Source: Gemmiger formicilis
GTDB taxonomy: Bacteria; Bacillota; Clostridia; Oscillospirales; Ruminococcaceae
DNA: 64,000 bases
Direction: 5' to 3'
NCBI RefSeq assembly: GCF_024462815.1
Contig: NZ_JANGCG010000001.1
Span: 124,001-188,000, forward strand
The notes under the pieces were generated by a model. It was not told the DNA's origin, did no database searches, and saw nothing but the letters and a program-made list of their open reading frames with translations. The position numbers and the translations under genes are program-made. Positions 1 to 8,312 of the stretch are shown in pieces (position 1 is the stretch's first letter; each line of letters starts with the position of its first letter).

Positions 1-357
1 GGTGCCGTCCGTGAAAACCAGCTTGTTTTCATCGGTCAGCTTTTTGGCCTTGCCTACTGCAGTGCAGTAGGTGCCACCCTCCTTGAAGGCATCCGCCACA
101 AAGTAGGTCACAGTGACCTGCGGCTGGGTCTTTATGGTGTCACGCAGCGTTTGCAGCCTTGCATCCAGCGCGGCCTGCTCATACTCGTCCAGCGTAATGC
201 GACGGTCGGTCAGGCGGGCCGTTTCCTGCAAAGTGGCTTCCAGTCCTGTCAGCGCCGCAAAGGGCGAAAACTGCGCGGCGCGGTCCCCGCGGGGCATCTG
301 CGGATGGCGCGCAGAGACGTGATGCGGCAAGCCGATAATATCATCATAGCGGCCCAT
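1..357 (-). CDS. YolD-like protein (partial, 3' end outside window)
   Basis: About 119 codons are visible before the frame runs off the left edge. The N-terminus (MGRYDDIIGLPHHVSARHP, followed by RGDRAAQFSPFAALTG) matches the YolD-like family, small proteins usually encoded directly after UmuC-type Y-family polymerases in Firmicutes and thought to act with them. The ATG at 357-355 overlaps the TAA stop of the upstream polymerase by one base (TAATG), so the two are translationally coupled and share one promoter. The biochemical role of the family is not established; a UmuD-like accessory function is only a hypothesis from gene pairing. Confidence 0.85.
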   Translation of the reverse strand, partial: MGRYDDIIGLPHHVSARHPQMPRGDRAAQFSPFAALTGLEATLQETARLTDRRITLDEYEQAALDARLQTLRDTIKTQPQVTVTYFVADAFKEGGTYCTAVGKAKKLTDENKLVFTDGT

Positions 358-1880
358 TATGCGTTGTGCCCTCCAATCTGCGCGTTGCGCTGCTGGGTGG
401 TTGCGCCGTCCTGCAAATCCATTCCTTTTAAAATGGCATTCTTGCCGAATTTCTTGCGGATGGCCAGCAGCGCCTCCTGCCGCTTACGCTCCCGTTCCAG
501 TTCCTTTTCCTCGGCAGCCTTCTGCGTCTGTGCGGCCGCGGAGATGGAAAAGAAGTCCATCTGCTCATAGGATTCCCTCTCCTTGGCGGCGTCCTCACTC
601 AGGATATTGCAGGCCGTCAGGTTCAGCCACTTGGCAATCAGATTTTTGTCCATAATGCGCTCATACAGCTGGGTCACGGCCTCCAGAATCAGCCGCGAGG
701 AGGAGGCGTAGTGCGCAAGGTTGGCCGTGCCGTGGGCCGCCTTGGGCACCCTGCGGCCATAGCGGTCAACGGTAATCGGGCCGTGGTAGCCCGCCCGCCG
801 CACAGGGTCCGTTAGGTTCTCAATGTCATAACCGATGGTCAGCACCAGCTGCTTTGTCATCATGCCCTTTTCCAACAAATCCATGGCAAGCTGGTCGGCC
901 ATTTCCCGCACAATCAGGCGCGTCTGCGCGTAGTCCGTGCCGCAGTGCAGCACCTGCCCGCTGCCGATGCTGGTGGTTTCCGGCTTGTAGACCTTGATGT
1001 CCTGCATGGTGCAGGGCTCCCAGCCCCACGCGTGGTCGATGAGCAGCTCGGCATTGACGCCAAACAGGTTGTAGAGCAGCTCCTCATTGTAAAAGTCTGT
1101 TGCCCCGCCCAGAGAGCACCGGGCAATGTCTCCCATCGTGTACAGACCGTGTGCCTCCAGCTTTTTGGCGTAGCCGTGGCCCACCCGCCAGAAATCCGTC
1201 AGCGGGCGGTGCTCCCACAGGTTGCGGCGGTAGCTCTGCTCATCCAGCCGGGCCATCCGTACGCCGTTTGCGTCCGGCGGGACGTGCTTGGCTTGAATAT
1301 CCATAGCCACCTTGGCCAGATACAGGTTGCTGCCGATGCCCGCCGTGGCTGTGATGCCGGTGGTCTGCAAAATTTCAGAAATCAGCTTGCGGGCAAGCTC
1401 CTCCGCCGTCAGGTTATACAGCGGCAGATAGGCCGTGGCGTCGATAAAGACCTCGTCGATGGAATAACTGTGGATATCCTCAGGCGCGATGTATTGGAGG
1501 TATACCGCGTAAATCCGTGCACTTTCCGCCATATAGCGGGCCATATGCGGCGGGGCGATGATATAGTCCAGCTCCCAGTCCGGGTGGGCGGCCAGCTCGG
1601 GGGCGTTGCTGGATTTGCCGGTGAACTGCCGCCCCGGTGCCTTGGTGCGCCGCCATGCGTTGACCTCACGCACCTTCTGCACTACCTCAAACAGACGGGC
1701 GCGGCCCGGTATGCCGTGCGCCTTGAGGGACGGCGAGACGGCCAGACAGATGGTTTTCTCAGTGCGGGAAACATCCGCCACGACAAGATTGGTTGTCAGC
1801 GGGTCCAGCCCGCGGGCCACACACTCCACCGATGCGTAAAAGGATTTCAGGTCAATCGCAAGATACGTTCTGTCCGGCAT
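357..1880 (-). CDS. Y-family translesion DNA polymerase (UmuC/DinB-like)
   Basis: A 507-residue error-prone polymerase that copies past DNA lesions. The N-terminal catalytic motif is YLAIDLKSFYASVE (Asp at about residue 10); the second acidic motif SIDEVFID lies at about 140-150. Thumb/HhH and little-finger regions follow, then a charged coiled-coil-like tail ending in a KFGKNAIL segment typical of the UmuC-like Firmicute branch. I chose the ATG at 1880 because a perfect AAGGAGG (1888-1894) lies 7 bases upstream; an in-frame TTG at 1901 has no such site. A consensus promoter and a 17-bp palindrome shared with uvrB lie upstream, implying SOS-type control. The YolD gene follows with a one-base overlap. 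Confidence 0.93.
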   Translation of the reverse strand: MPDRTYLAIDLKSFYASVECVARGLDPLTTNLVVADVSRTEKTICLAVSPSLKAHGIPGRARLFEVVQKVREVNAWRRTKAPGRQFTGKSSNAPELAAHPDWELDYIIAPPHMARYMAESARIYAVYLQYIAPEDIHSYSIDEVFIDATAYLPLYNLTAEELARKLISEILQTTGITATAGIGSNLYLAKVAMDIQAKHVPPDANGVRMARLDEQSYRRNLWEHRPLTDFWRVGHGYAKKLEAHGLYTMGDIARCSLGGATDFYNEELLYNLFGVNAELLIDHAWGWEPCTMQDIKVYKPETTSIGSGQVLHCGTDYAQTRLIVREMADQLAMDLLEKGMMTKQLVLTIGYDIENLTDPVRRAGYHGPITVDRYGRRVPKAAHGTANLAHYASSSRLILEAVTQLYERIMDKNLIAKWLNLTACNILSEDAAKERESYEQMDFFSISAAAQTQKAAEEKELERERKRQEALLAIRKKFGKNAILKGMDLQDGATTQQRNAQIGGHNA

Positions 1881-1907
1881 TTCGTTGCCTCCTTCCCTCA
1901 AAGCTTA

Positions 1908-1924
1908 TACAACAGTTGGTTGTA
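1908..1924. promoter_or_regulatory. Candidate SOS operator, TACAAC-N5-GTTGTA
   Basis: Perfect 6-5-6 inverted repeat immediately downstream of the -10 box of the Y-family polymerase promoter, covering the expected transcription start. Exactly the same half-sites and spacing occur at the uvrB promoter (24932-24948). The position fits a repressor site; LexA is the natural candidate but its recognition sequence in this lineage is not known to me. Confidence 0.7.
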
Positions 1925-1927
1925 TAC

Positions 1928-1956
1928 AGTATACTGCGTGCCGGGTGAAATGTCAA
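1928..1956 (-). promoter_or_regulatory. Promoter of the polymerase-yolD operon
   Basis: On the minus strand TTGACA (1956-1951), a 17-bp spacer and TATACT (1933-1928). The match to the sigma-A consensus is nearly perfect, so a repressor would be needed to keep an error-prone polymerase off. Confidence 0.8.
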
Positions 1957-1973
1957 CCTGCCGCCCCATACAC

Positions 1974-2012
1974 AAAAAACGCCGCCCCGGGGCTGTGCAG
2001 CTCCGGGACGGC
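1974..2012 (-). terminator. Rho-independent terminator after the response-regulator remnant
   Basis: A 10-bp GC stem (GCCGTCCCGG pairing with CCGGGGCGGC) with a further pairing loop, followed on the minus strand by six T residues. Confidence 0.85.
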
Positions 2013-2018
2013 ATGGCT

Positions 2019-2291
2019 TTATGGATGGGTGTACTTGCAGATAGTCTTGATGATATCGTCAATGTTCAGCGGCTTGGACAGATGCTCGTTCATGCCGACG
2101 GCAATGCTCTGGTTGATGTCCTCCACAAATGTGTGGTCATAATCCTTGGCAAAGGCCACACCCAGATTCAGCGGCATCATGGATTCATCCAGATAACGGT
2201 ACAGCGCCGGATTCTGCTCGGTAAAGGAGCGCAGGGAGGCGGTATGGCCTGCCACGGCAACGCGGCCTTGCCAGAATGGCAGAGCATACAC
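2019..2291 (-). pseudogene. Remnant of a response-regulator receiver domain (hybrid kinase C-terminus)
   Basis: A 90-codon frame starting at GTG and closed upstream by a stop. Its last 35 residues (FVEDINQSIAVGMNEHLSKPL, then NIDDIIKTI) look like the end of a receiver domain of a hybrid histidine kinase, including the conserved Lys-Pro pair. The first half resembles nothing I recognise and lacks the phospho-acceptor Asp region. No kinase or DNA-binding domain is present. A strong terminator follows directly, as if the 3' end of a larger gene survived a deletion. It could instead be a small expressed protein, but no good ribosome site is visible. Confidence 0.5.
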
Positions 2292-2511
2292 AATTTGACA
2301 CTATAAAATTACAGTATTATGGTATCATTTTTAGCGGAGCGCGTCAAAAATCGGCCATACAGCGTCAGATACCGACACACCGCGCCAAATTTGTTTTATT
2401 GCAACCGTACAAATGCAAGACACAGAAGAAGTCCCGGCAGAATTTTTTTGCGGTATATCCAGAAAAAGAAAAATTTCACAAATTTTCACAGGTGTTTTCG
2501 CCATAGTAAAC
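2292..2511. other. AT-rich intergenic stretch without recognised gene
   Basis: About 220 bases between the receiver remnant and the tRNA terminator. It is clearly more AT-rich than the flanks. I find no convincing coding frame, RNA fold or promoter; it may be decayed sequence of the same deletion event. Confidence 0.4.
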
Positions 2512-2547
2512 AAAAAGCCGCTTACCTCAAACGAGATAAGCGGCTTT
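2512..2547 (-). terminator. Terminator of the tRNA operon
   Basis: An 11-bp stem (AAAGCCGCTTA with TAAGCGGCTTT) and a 12-base loop, followed on the minus strand by a T run, just beyond the last tRNA. Confidence 0.85.
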
Positions 2548-2550
2548 TGG

Positions 2551-2623
2551 CAGGGGTAGAAGGATTCGAACCCTCGGCACGCGGTTTTGGAGACCGCTGC
2601 TCTACCAACTGAGCTATGCCCCT
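2551..2623 (-). tRNA. tRNA-Trp (anticodon CCA)
   Basis: Cloverleaf readable on the minus strand: acceptor AGGGGCA, D-arm TAGCTCAGTTGGTAGAG, anticodon loop CTCCAAA and T-arm with GTTCGAAT. Discriminator G; CCA is not encoded. The acceptor stem has a C-A mismatch at pair 6-67, where a G-C pair would be expected. Confidence 0.9.
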
Positions 2624-2669
2624 ATAATAAATGCCCACAATGCGTATCTTGCACTGTGGGCATCAGCGC

Positions 2670-2745
<76 letters not shown>

Positions 2746-2748
2746 ATA

Positions 2749-2825
2749 TGGCGACCCGAATCAGGCTCGAACTGACGACCTCTAGCGTGACAGGCTAGCG
2801 TTCTAACCAACTGAACTACCGGGCC
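2749..2825 (-). tRNA. tRNA-Asp (anticodon GTC)
   Basis: Acceptor GGCCCGG with TCGGGTC, anticodon stem CTAGC/GCTAG around loop CTGTCAC, T-loop TTCGAGC, discriminator G and encoded CCA. First gene of a three-tRNA transcript. Confidence 0.93.
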
Positions 2826-2868
2826 ATACCCAGCTTTGTGCGCTGCCGTGGCAGCTGCAACGTTGACT

Positions 2869-2897
2869 ATTATAGCGGTTGCAGCGCAAAATGTCAA
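2869..2897 (-). promoter_or_regulatory. Promoter of the Asp-Thr-Trp tRNA operon
   Basis: Minus strand TTGACA (2897-2892), 17-bp spacer, TATAAT (2874-2869): a perfect sigma-A consensus, as expected for a stable-RNA operon. Confidence 0.85.
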
Positions 2898-3003
2898 CAC
2901 TTTTTTTGCAAATTTTGATAAAAAATTGCACGGCGTACTATACGGCACAGCAACGCACAATTTTGCAGCGTTGCAATATGGGCCGCACAGTGGTATCATA
3001 CTA

Positions 3004-3630
3004 TTAGCCGCTGTTGTGCCGGTGCTGGAAAAAGCGCGGCTCCTCGCCGCGGCGTATCCGCTGCAAACCTGGCCAATGCCGCGAGAGCATAATAAGCGCG
3101 CTGGCAGCCATCACAAGGCCGCTTTCCGTGCCGTACTGCACCCACGCAATGGGCACAGCCAGCGCGGCAATCAGCACAGCCCCCAGCGGCAGATACCCGG
3201 TCAGCAGCACGGCAATGCCGCCCGCAAGGCAGCACAGCACGCCGGTAATGGGCAGATAGAGTATCACCCAGGCACAGCTTACGGCTACGCCCTTGCCGCC
3301 GTGCCCACGGCACCAGAACGGCCAGTTGTGGCCAACCACCGCCCCAAATCCGCCGTACAGCAGGGCAGTAAGCCCCAGCTCCGGCGCGGCCTGCCAGCAG
3401 AACCAGCAGGCAGCCGCGGTTTTCAGCACATCACCGGCCAGCACAAGAAAGCCGGCCCTTTTGCCAAGGTGGGTCATTATATTGGCCATGCCCGGGTTGC
3501 CGGTGCCGATATCCCGCGCACTGACGCCCGCCGTGCAGCGCGCCACAACCTCGGCGGTGAGAAAACAGCCGAACAGATACCCCGCCGCAAGGCAGAGCCC
3601 GCGCAGGAAAACCGCATGTCCCCAACTCAT
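3004..3630 (-). CDS. PlsY-family acyl-phosphate:glycerol-3-phosphate acyltransferase (paralogue 1)
   Basis: A 208-residue polytopic membrane protein with the three PlsY signatures in order: GTGNPGMAN (about 42-50), GHNWPFWCRGHGGKG (about 100-114) and a C-terminal SRHWPGLQRIRRGEE corresponding to the third motif. PlsY moves the acyl group from acyl-phosphate to glycerol-3-phosphate at the start of phospholipid synthesis. The second signature has RGHGGKG where classical enzymes have FKGGKG, so this copy is more divergent than the one at 45665-46342. An AAGGGGGA ribosome site precedes the start. Whether both copies are active acyltransferases cannot be judged from sequence. Confidence 0.82.
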   Translation of the reverse strand: MSWGHAVFLRGLCLAAGYLFGCFLTAEVVARCTAGVSARDIGTGNPGMANIMTHLGKRAGFLVLAGDVLKTAAACWFCWQAAPELGLTALLYGGFGAVVGHNWPFWCRGHGGKGVAVSCAWVILYLPITGVLCCLAGGIAVLLTGYLPLGAVLIAALAVPIAWVQYGTESGLVMAASALIMLSRHWPGLQRIRRGEEPRFFQHRHNSG

Positions 3631-3696
3631 AGTGCATCCCCCTTATTGCTACCGTTCAGGCGTACCGCGCCCGGTCAAACCATTGAGGTGTTACAT

Positions 3697-4263
3697 ATGG
3701 AAATAGATGTTTTGCAGCAGCAATGTCTGGCCTGCCGCCGTTGCGGCCTGTGCGAAACCCGCACAAATGTTGTGTTCGGTATGGGTGTGCCGGATGCCGA
3801 GGTTATGTTTGTGGGCGAGGGCCCCGGTGCCAGTGAGGATGAGCAGGGCCTGCCCTTTGTGGGGCGCAGCGGCCAGCTGCTCAACCATTATCTTGAGGCC
3901 ATTGACCTGAGCCGCGAGACCAACGTCTATATAGCCAACATAGTCAAGTGCCGCCCGCCGCAGAATCGTGACCCTCTGCCGGAGGAATCCCAAGCCTGTA
4001 TGCCGTGGCTGCGCCAGCAGTTTCAGTGCATCCGGCCCAAAATCGTGGTCTGCCTGGGCCGCGTGGCCGCCCAGCAGATGATGGACCCCGGCTTTTCTAT
4101 TTCCCGGGACCACGGCAAATTCTTTGAAAAACAGGGCACACTGTTTATGGCAACCTACCACCCCGCAGCGCTGCTGCGCTATCCGGTCAATAAGCCTGCG
4201 GTTTTCGGTGACTTTGTCAATCTGCGGGAGAAAATCACACAAATCTGTGAGCACACCTATTAA
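3697..4263 (+). CDS. Uracil-DNA glycosylase, family 4 (Fe-S type)
   Basis: 188 residues. Family-4 UDGs remove uracil from DNA and carry a [4Fe-4S] cluster; the N-terminal [13 protein letters not shown] and two later Cys (VKCRPP, and VVCLG about 80 residues on) supply the ligands. The active-site block [20 protein letters not shown] and the terminal [10 protein letters not shown] motif with its His are present. I chose the ATG at 3697, with GAGGTG six bases upstream; much longer upstream extensions of the frame run antisense to plsY and are spurious. It is followed 36 bases later by a nuclease-helicase, so the pair may form a small repair operon. Confidence 0.92.
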   Translation: MEIDVLQQQCLACRRCGLCETRTNVVFGMGVPDAEVMFVGEGPGASEDEQGLPFVGRSGQLLNHYLEAIDLSRETNVYIANIVKCRPPQNRDPLPEESQACMPWLRQQFQCIRPKIVVCLGRVAAQQMMDPGFSISRDHGKFFEKQGTLFMATYHPAALLRYPVNKPAVFGDFVNLREKITQICEHTY

Positions 4264-4299
4264 ACCTAGTATACCACCAAATGCAAGGGGGCAAGCGGT

Positions 4300-6675
4300 A
4301 TGGAGCCTGAAAATTTGGCACTGACGCTGCCGATCCGGCGTCTGGTGGAATTTTTATTGCGAACCGGCAGCATCGACAGCCGCTTTACCGGCTTTGACCG
4401 TGCGCTGGAGGGCGCCCGTCTGCACCGCAAGCTGCAGCGCGCCGCCGTCAAGGAGCACCCGGACTATCAGGCGGAAGTCAGCCTTAAGCAGGACTATCTC
4501 TGCGCCGGAGTCGCCTACATGCTGGAGGGCCGTGCCGACGGTATCTTTACCGACACCGACGGCACACCAACGATTGACGAAATCAAAACCACAACCCTGC
4601 CGCCAGAGCTGATTACCGGGGAGCAAAGCCCTGAGCACTGGGCGCAGGCCCAGATTTATGCGGCTATCTACGCCCGCCAGCAGGGGCTGCCCGCCATGCG
4701 GGTGCGCCTTACCTATCTGCAGGTGGATGAGGAGCTGGAATTTCACTTCACCCATGAGTACACCGCAGACGCGCTGGACGAAATTGTCACCGGGCTGCTG
4801 ACTCAGTATGCACCGTGGGCCAAGCGCGCAGCCGAGTGGCAGCGCATCAGCCGTGCCTCGCTGGAGGTACTGCAGTTTCCGTTTGCCTCCTACCGCCCCG
4901 GCCAACGGGCAATGCTCGGCGCGGTGTATAAAACCTGTGCCGAGGGCGGGCAGCTGCTCTGTCAGGCACCCACCGGCATCGGCAAGACGATGAGCGTGCT
5001 ATTCCCGGCACTGAAGGCACTGGGGCAGGGTGGGCCGGTCTTTTACCTGACGGCCCGCGGCACAACCCGTGCGGCAGCAGAAAATGCGCTGGCGCTGCTG
5101 CGCGGGGCAAACCCGGAGCTGAAGCTGCGCAGCGTCACTTTGACCGCCAAGGACAAAATCTGTATGCAGGAGCACCGCGAGTGCACGCCGGAGGCCTGCC
5201 CTTATGCCAAAGGCTACTTTGACCGCGTCAAGGAGGCTCTGTGGGACGGTCTGGATACCCACACGCTTTCGGCCGATGCTTTGCAGGCGCTGGCCCGCAG
5301 GCACACGGTGTGCCCCTTTGAGCTGGGTCTGGACCTGAGCCTCTGGTGCGATGTGGTGATAGGGGACTACAATTACCTGTTTGACCCGGTTGTGCATCTG
5401 GCACGCTTTTTTGATACGGCGGGGGACTACCTGTTCCTGATTGACGAGGCCCACAATCTGCCCGGCCGCGCCCGCGATATGCACAGCGCCACCTTGGCGA
5501 AAAGTGCCTTCTATGACGCCAAAAAGCTGCTGGGCCCAGGTAAAAGCAGCCTGAAAAACTCCTTAAGCAAGGTCAATAATCTTTTTATCGGCTGGCGGCA
5601 TCGCTGTGAGGAGGCCGCCGCAGACACCCGCTTTGGCAAGACCTTCTTTGAAAAGACCCGCGCCGAAGAATTTGACCGGGCGCTGCAGAAGCTCTGCGAG
5701 CCGCTGGAAATCTGGCTGGACGAGCACCGTGAGCCCGGCGAGGCCCACGATGCACTGCTGCAACTATATTTTGACATCCGCGCATGGCTGCGGGTGGCGG
5801 ATACCTTCGATGACCACTTCGTGCTGCAGGTATCCGCCCGCGGCAGTGAGGTGCGTGCCACGATGCTCTGCCTTGACCCCAGCGCCTTTCTGGCGGTGGA
5901 CTTTGCGAAAGGGCGTGCGGCGGTTCTTTTCAGCGCCACGCTGGCTCCGGCCGGCTACTACAAAGACCTTTGCGGCCTGCCGGACGCCCGCGCTGTGGCA
6001 CTGCGCAGCCCCTTTGATGCCGACCGGCTCGGCCTGTGGTGCGCCCGGCAGGTCAGCACCCGCTATAAGGACCGGGAAACCAGCATTGCCGCAATTTCGG
6101 ATTTGCTGGCTGTGATGGCGGCGGCACGTCCGGGACATTATCTGGCATTCTTCCCGAGCTACAGCTATCTGCAAACCGTCTGGCAGGATTTTACCGCCCG
6201 CTACCCGGACCAGCCCACCCTGTGTCAGGAGTCCGCCATGGACGAGGACAAGCGTGCGGATTTTCTGGCCCGCTTTATGGCGCAGGACGGCAAGGCGCTG
6301 CTGGGCTTTGCCGTGCAGGGCGGTGTCTTTGGCGAGGGTGTGGATATGGCAGGCGAGAGCCTGATTGGCGCGGCCATCATCGGCCCTGGCCTGCCGCAGG
6401 TCGGCCCCCGGCAGGAGCAGCTGCGGGACTACTTTGAGCAGACCCGCGGCTCCGGCTTTGATTACGCCTACCGCTACCCCGGCATGAACAAGGTACTGCA
6501 GGCGGCCGGGCGGGTCATCCGCACCCCGCAGGACAAGGGCGTTGTGCTGTTGATTGATGACCGCTTTCTCGCCCCGGAAACTCGCCGTCTGATGCCTGTG
6601 CACTGGGAGCAGCTGCGTGCCGTGGACACCGCACAGGCGCTGGCCGCAGAATTACAGCACTTCTGGAAAAAATAG
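4300..6675 (+). CDS. DinG/Rad3-like Fe-S helicase with N-terminal PD-(D/E)XK nuclease domain
   Basis: 791 residues, two modules. Residues about 1-180 resemble a Cas4/RecB-type nuclease: GRADGI followed by IDEIKTT (about 92-98) supplies the Asp and Glu-X-Lys. From about 200 it is an XPD/DinG superfamily-2 helicase: Walker A APTGIGKT (about 223), Fe-S cysteines in KICMQEHRECTPEACPYAK and HTVCPFE, DEAH box IDEAHNL (about 381), and C-terminal motifs GVFGEGVDM and QAAGRVIRTP. Such fusions unwind and probably trim damaged or branched DNA. An AAGGGGG ribosome site precedes the ATG. The upstream UDG suggests a repair context. The substrate is not deducible. Confidence 0.88.
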   Translation: MEPENLALTLPIRRLVEFLLRTGSIDSRFTGFDRALEGARLHRKLQRAAVKEHPDYQAEVSLKQDYLCAGVAYMLEGRADGIFTDTDGTPTIDEIKTTTLPPELITGEQSPEHWAQAQIYAAIYARQQGLPAMRVRLTYLQVDEELEFHFTHEYTADALDEIVTGLLTQYAPWAKRAAEWQRISRASLEVLQFPFASYRPGQRAMLGAVYKTCAEGGQLLCQAPTGIGKTMSVLFPALKALGQGGPVFYLTARGTTRAAAENALALLRGANPELKLRSVTLTAKDKICMQEHRECTPEACPYAKGYFDRVKEALWDGLDTHTLSADALQALARRHTVCPFELGLDLSLWCDVVIGDYNYLFDPVVHLARFFDTAGDYLFLIDEAHNLPGRARDMHSATLAKSAFYDAKKLLGPGKSSLKNSLSKVNNLFIGWRHRCEEAAADTRFGKTFFEKTRAEEFDRALQKLCEPLEIWLDEHREPGEAHDALLQLYFDIRAWLRVADTFDDHFVLQVSARGSEVRATMLCLDPSAFLAVDFAKGRAAVLFSATLAPAGYYKDLCGLPDARAVALRSPFDADRLGLWCARQVSTRYKDRETSIAAISDLLAVMAAARPGHYLAFFPSYSYLQTVWQDFTARYPDQPTLCQESAMDEDKRADFLARFMAQDGKALLGFAVQGGVFGEGVDMAGESLIGAAIIGPGLPQVGPRQEQLRDYFEQTRGSGFDYAYRYPGMNKVLQAAGRVIRTPQDKGVVLLIDDRFLAPETRRLMPVHWEQLRAVDTAQALAAELQHFWKK

Positions 6676-6720
6676 CATACGAACAGACAAAAGACCGCAA
6701 TATTTGCATGATTTTTCCTC

Positions 6721-6748
6721 TTGCATTTACAGGCGTGCGTGCTATAAT
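6721..6748 (+). promoter_or_regulatory. Promoter of the MATE transporter gene
   Basis: TTGCAT, 16-bp spacer, TATAAT (6743-6748), about 50 bases before the ATG. Confidence 0.6.
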
Positions 6749-6796
6749 ACAATCCGCACGTTACTTCTCAGCAAAATAAATAGGGTAGGAAAATTC

Positions 6797-8182
6797 ATGA
6801 CAAAGGATCTCACAAGCGGAAATCCCCTCAAGGTTATACTTCTGTTCACACTGCCGCTGATGCTGGGCAACCTGTTCCAGCAGTTCTATGCGCTGGCCGA
6901 TACAATTATTGTCGGCCGGTTCTGCGGCGTCAGCGCGCTGGCCTCGGTCGGCGCAACCGGCTCGGTCAACTATTTGATTCTGGGCTTCGTTGGCGGTGTC
7001 TGCAACGGCTTTGCCATTCCCATTGCACAGCTGTTCGGTGCGCGGGACTACAAGGACCTGCGCCGCCACGTGGCCAACGCGGCATGGCTCTGCATTGTGG
7101 GTAGCGTAGTGCTGACGATCGCCACCGTGGCGCTGACCCGCCCGATGATGGAGCTGATGCAGACGCCGGAGGACATCATCGATGGCGCAGTTATCTATAT
7201 CGGCTGGATTTTTGCCGGTATTCCGTTCATCTTTCTGTACAATATGGTGGCGGCTATTATGCGCGCGCTGGGCGACAGCAAAACGCCGCTGTACTTCCTG
7301 ATTCTGACCAGCGCGCTGAACATCGGGCTCGATTTGCTGTTCATCATACCGTTCCAGTTCGGCATCTTTGGTGCGGCGCTGGCCACCGACATCTCTCAGA
7401 TTATCTCCGGTGTGCTGAGCTTTATTTATCTGCGCCGCAAATTCATCGTCCTCAAGATGGAAAAGGACGAGTTGGCCTACAGCAAAAAGGCCTGCGCACG
7501 GCTGCTGGGCATCGGTGTACCGATGGGCCTGCAGTGCAGCATCACAGCCATTGGCAGCGTCATTATGCAGTGGGCGGTCAATATTCTGGGCAGTGCCGCT
7601 GTGGCCGCTGTCACGGCTGCCAGCAAGACCCAGAACCTTCTGACTGTCCCGATGGAGAGCATCGGCACGGCCATGGCCACCTACGCCGGGCAGAATCTGG
7701 GCGCGGCCCGCATGGATCGTGTGCGTCAGGGCGTGGATGCCTCGCTGCTGGTGGTGCTGGTGTACGGTATTACGTCTGCTTTCATTCTGCATTTTACCGA
7801 TATCTACATTATGAGCCTTTTCCTCGACACCGCAAAGGAACTCGATATCGTTGCCATGGGGCGCGAGTATCTGTTCTGGAACAGTGTGTTCTATGTGCCG
7901 CTGGGCGCACTGATTGTCTGGCGCTATACCATTCAGGGGCTGGGCTTCTCCACGCTGGCCATGATGGCCGGTGTGGCAGAGATGATTGCCCGCACGGCCG
8001 TAGCCATTGCGCTGGTGCCGCCGCTTGGCTACTTTGGTGCCGAGCTTTCCAACCCGGCGGCATGGGTGGCCGCCTGCGTATTCCTGCTGCCCGCCTACAA
8101 CTGGACCTGCCGCCAGCTGGACAGCCGCCTGCTGGCCGCCAAGCTCCATATGAAGGGCGACCACGCAGAGACAGTGCTGTAA
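6797..8182 (+). CDS. MATE family efflux transporter
   Basis: 461 residues with about twelve hydrophobic segments in two similar halves. The opening (SGNPLKVILLFTLPLMLGNLFQQFYALAD, split here as SGNPLKVILLFTLPLM and GNLFQQFYALAD) and the repeated G-rich pattern are typical of the DinF/NorM-like MATE proteins common in Clostridia. These use Na+ or H+ gradients to export drugs or metabolites. Start at 6797 chosen for TAGGGTAGGA just upstream and for alignment with the family N-terminus. Monocistronic: own promoter upstream and a strong terminator after the stop. Substrate unknown. Confidence 0.9.
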   Translation: MTKDLTSGNPLKVILLFTLPLMLGNLFQQFYALADTIIVGRFCGVSALASVGATGSVNYLILGFVGGVCNGFAIPIAQLFGARDYKDLRRHVANAAWLCIVGSVVLTIATVALTRPMMELMQTPEDIIDGAVIYIGWIFAGIPFIFLYNMVAAIMRALGDSKTPLYFLILTSALNIGLDLLFIIPFQFGIFGAALATDISQIISGVLSFIYLRRKFIVLKMEKDELAYSKKACARLLGIGVPMGLQCSITAIGSVIMQWAVNILGSAAVAAVTAASKTQNLLTVPMESIGTAMATYAGQNLGAARMDRVRQGVDASLLVVLVYGITSAFILHFTDIYIMSLFLDTAKELDIVAMGREYLFWNSVFYVPLGALIVWRYTIQGLGFSTLAMMAGVAEMIARTAVAIALVPPLGYFGAELSNPAAWVAACVFLLPAYNWTCRQLDSRLLAAKLHMKGDHAETVL

Positions 8183-8187
8183 ATTCC

Positions 8188-8231
8188 AAGACCGTTCCGA
8201 TGCCTTCCGGCGTTCGGAAACGGTCTTTTTT
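8188..8231 (+). terminator. Terminator after the MATE gene
   Basis: AAGACCGTT...AACGGTCTT stem (with one bulge) around a GC loop, followed by a six-T run. Confidence 0.85.
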
Positions 8232-8241
8232 ATTTATCATT

Positions 8242-8277
8242 CGGCAAATTCTTTTGGGACGGCAAATTCTTTTGGGA
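8242..8277. repeat. Tandem 18-bp duplication
   Basis: CGGCAAATTCTTTTGGGA occurs twice head to tail (8242-8259 and 8260-8277) with no difference, between the MATE terminator and the lysA promoter. Confidence 0.9.
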
Positions 8278-8283
8278 AAAGCC

Positions 8284-8312
8284 TTGCCCGGGTGCAGCAA
8301 ACCGACTATAAT
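8284..8312 (+). promoter_or_regulatory. Promoter of the diaminopimelate decarboxylase gene
   Basis: TTGCCC, 17-bp spacer, TATAAT (8307-8312), 37 bases before the ATG. The short leader leaves no room for a lysine riboswitch. Confidence 0.6.

Noticed and set aside
2836..3696. N-terminal extension of the uracil-DNA glycosylase frame
   Set aside because: It is antisense to plsY and lacks UDG features; the ATG at 3697 has a proper ribosome site.
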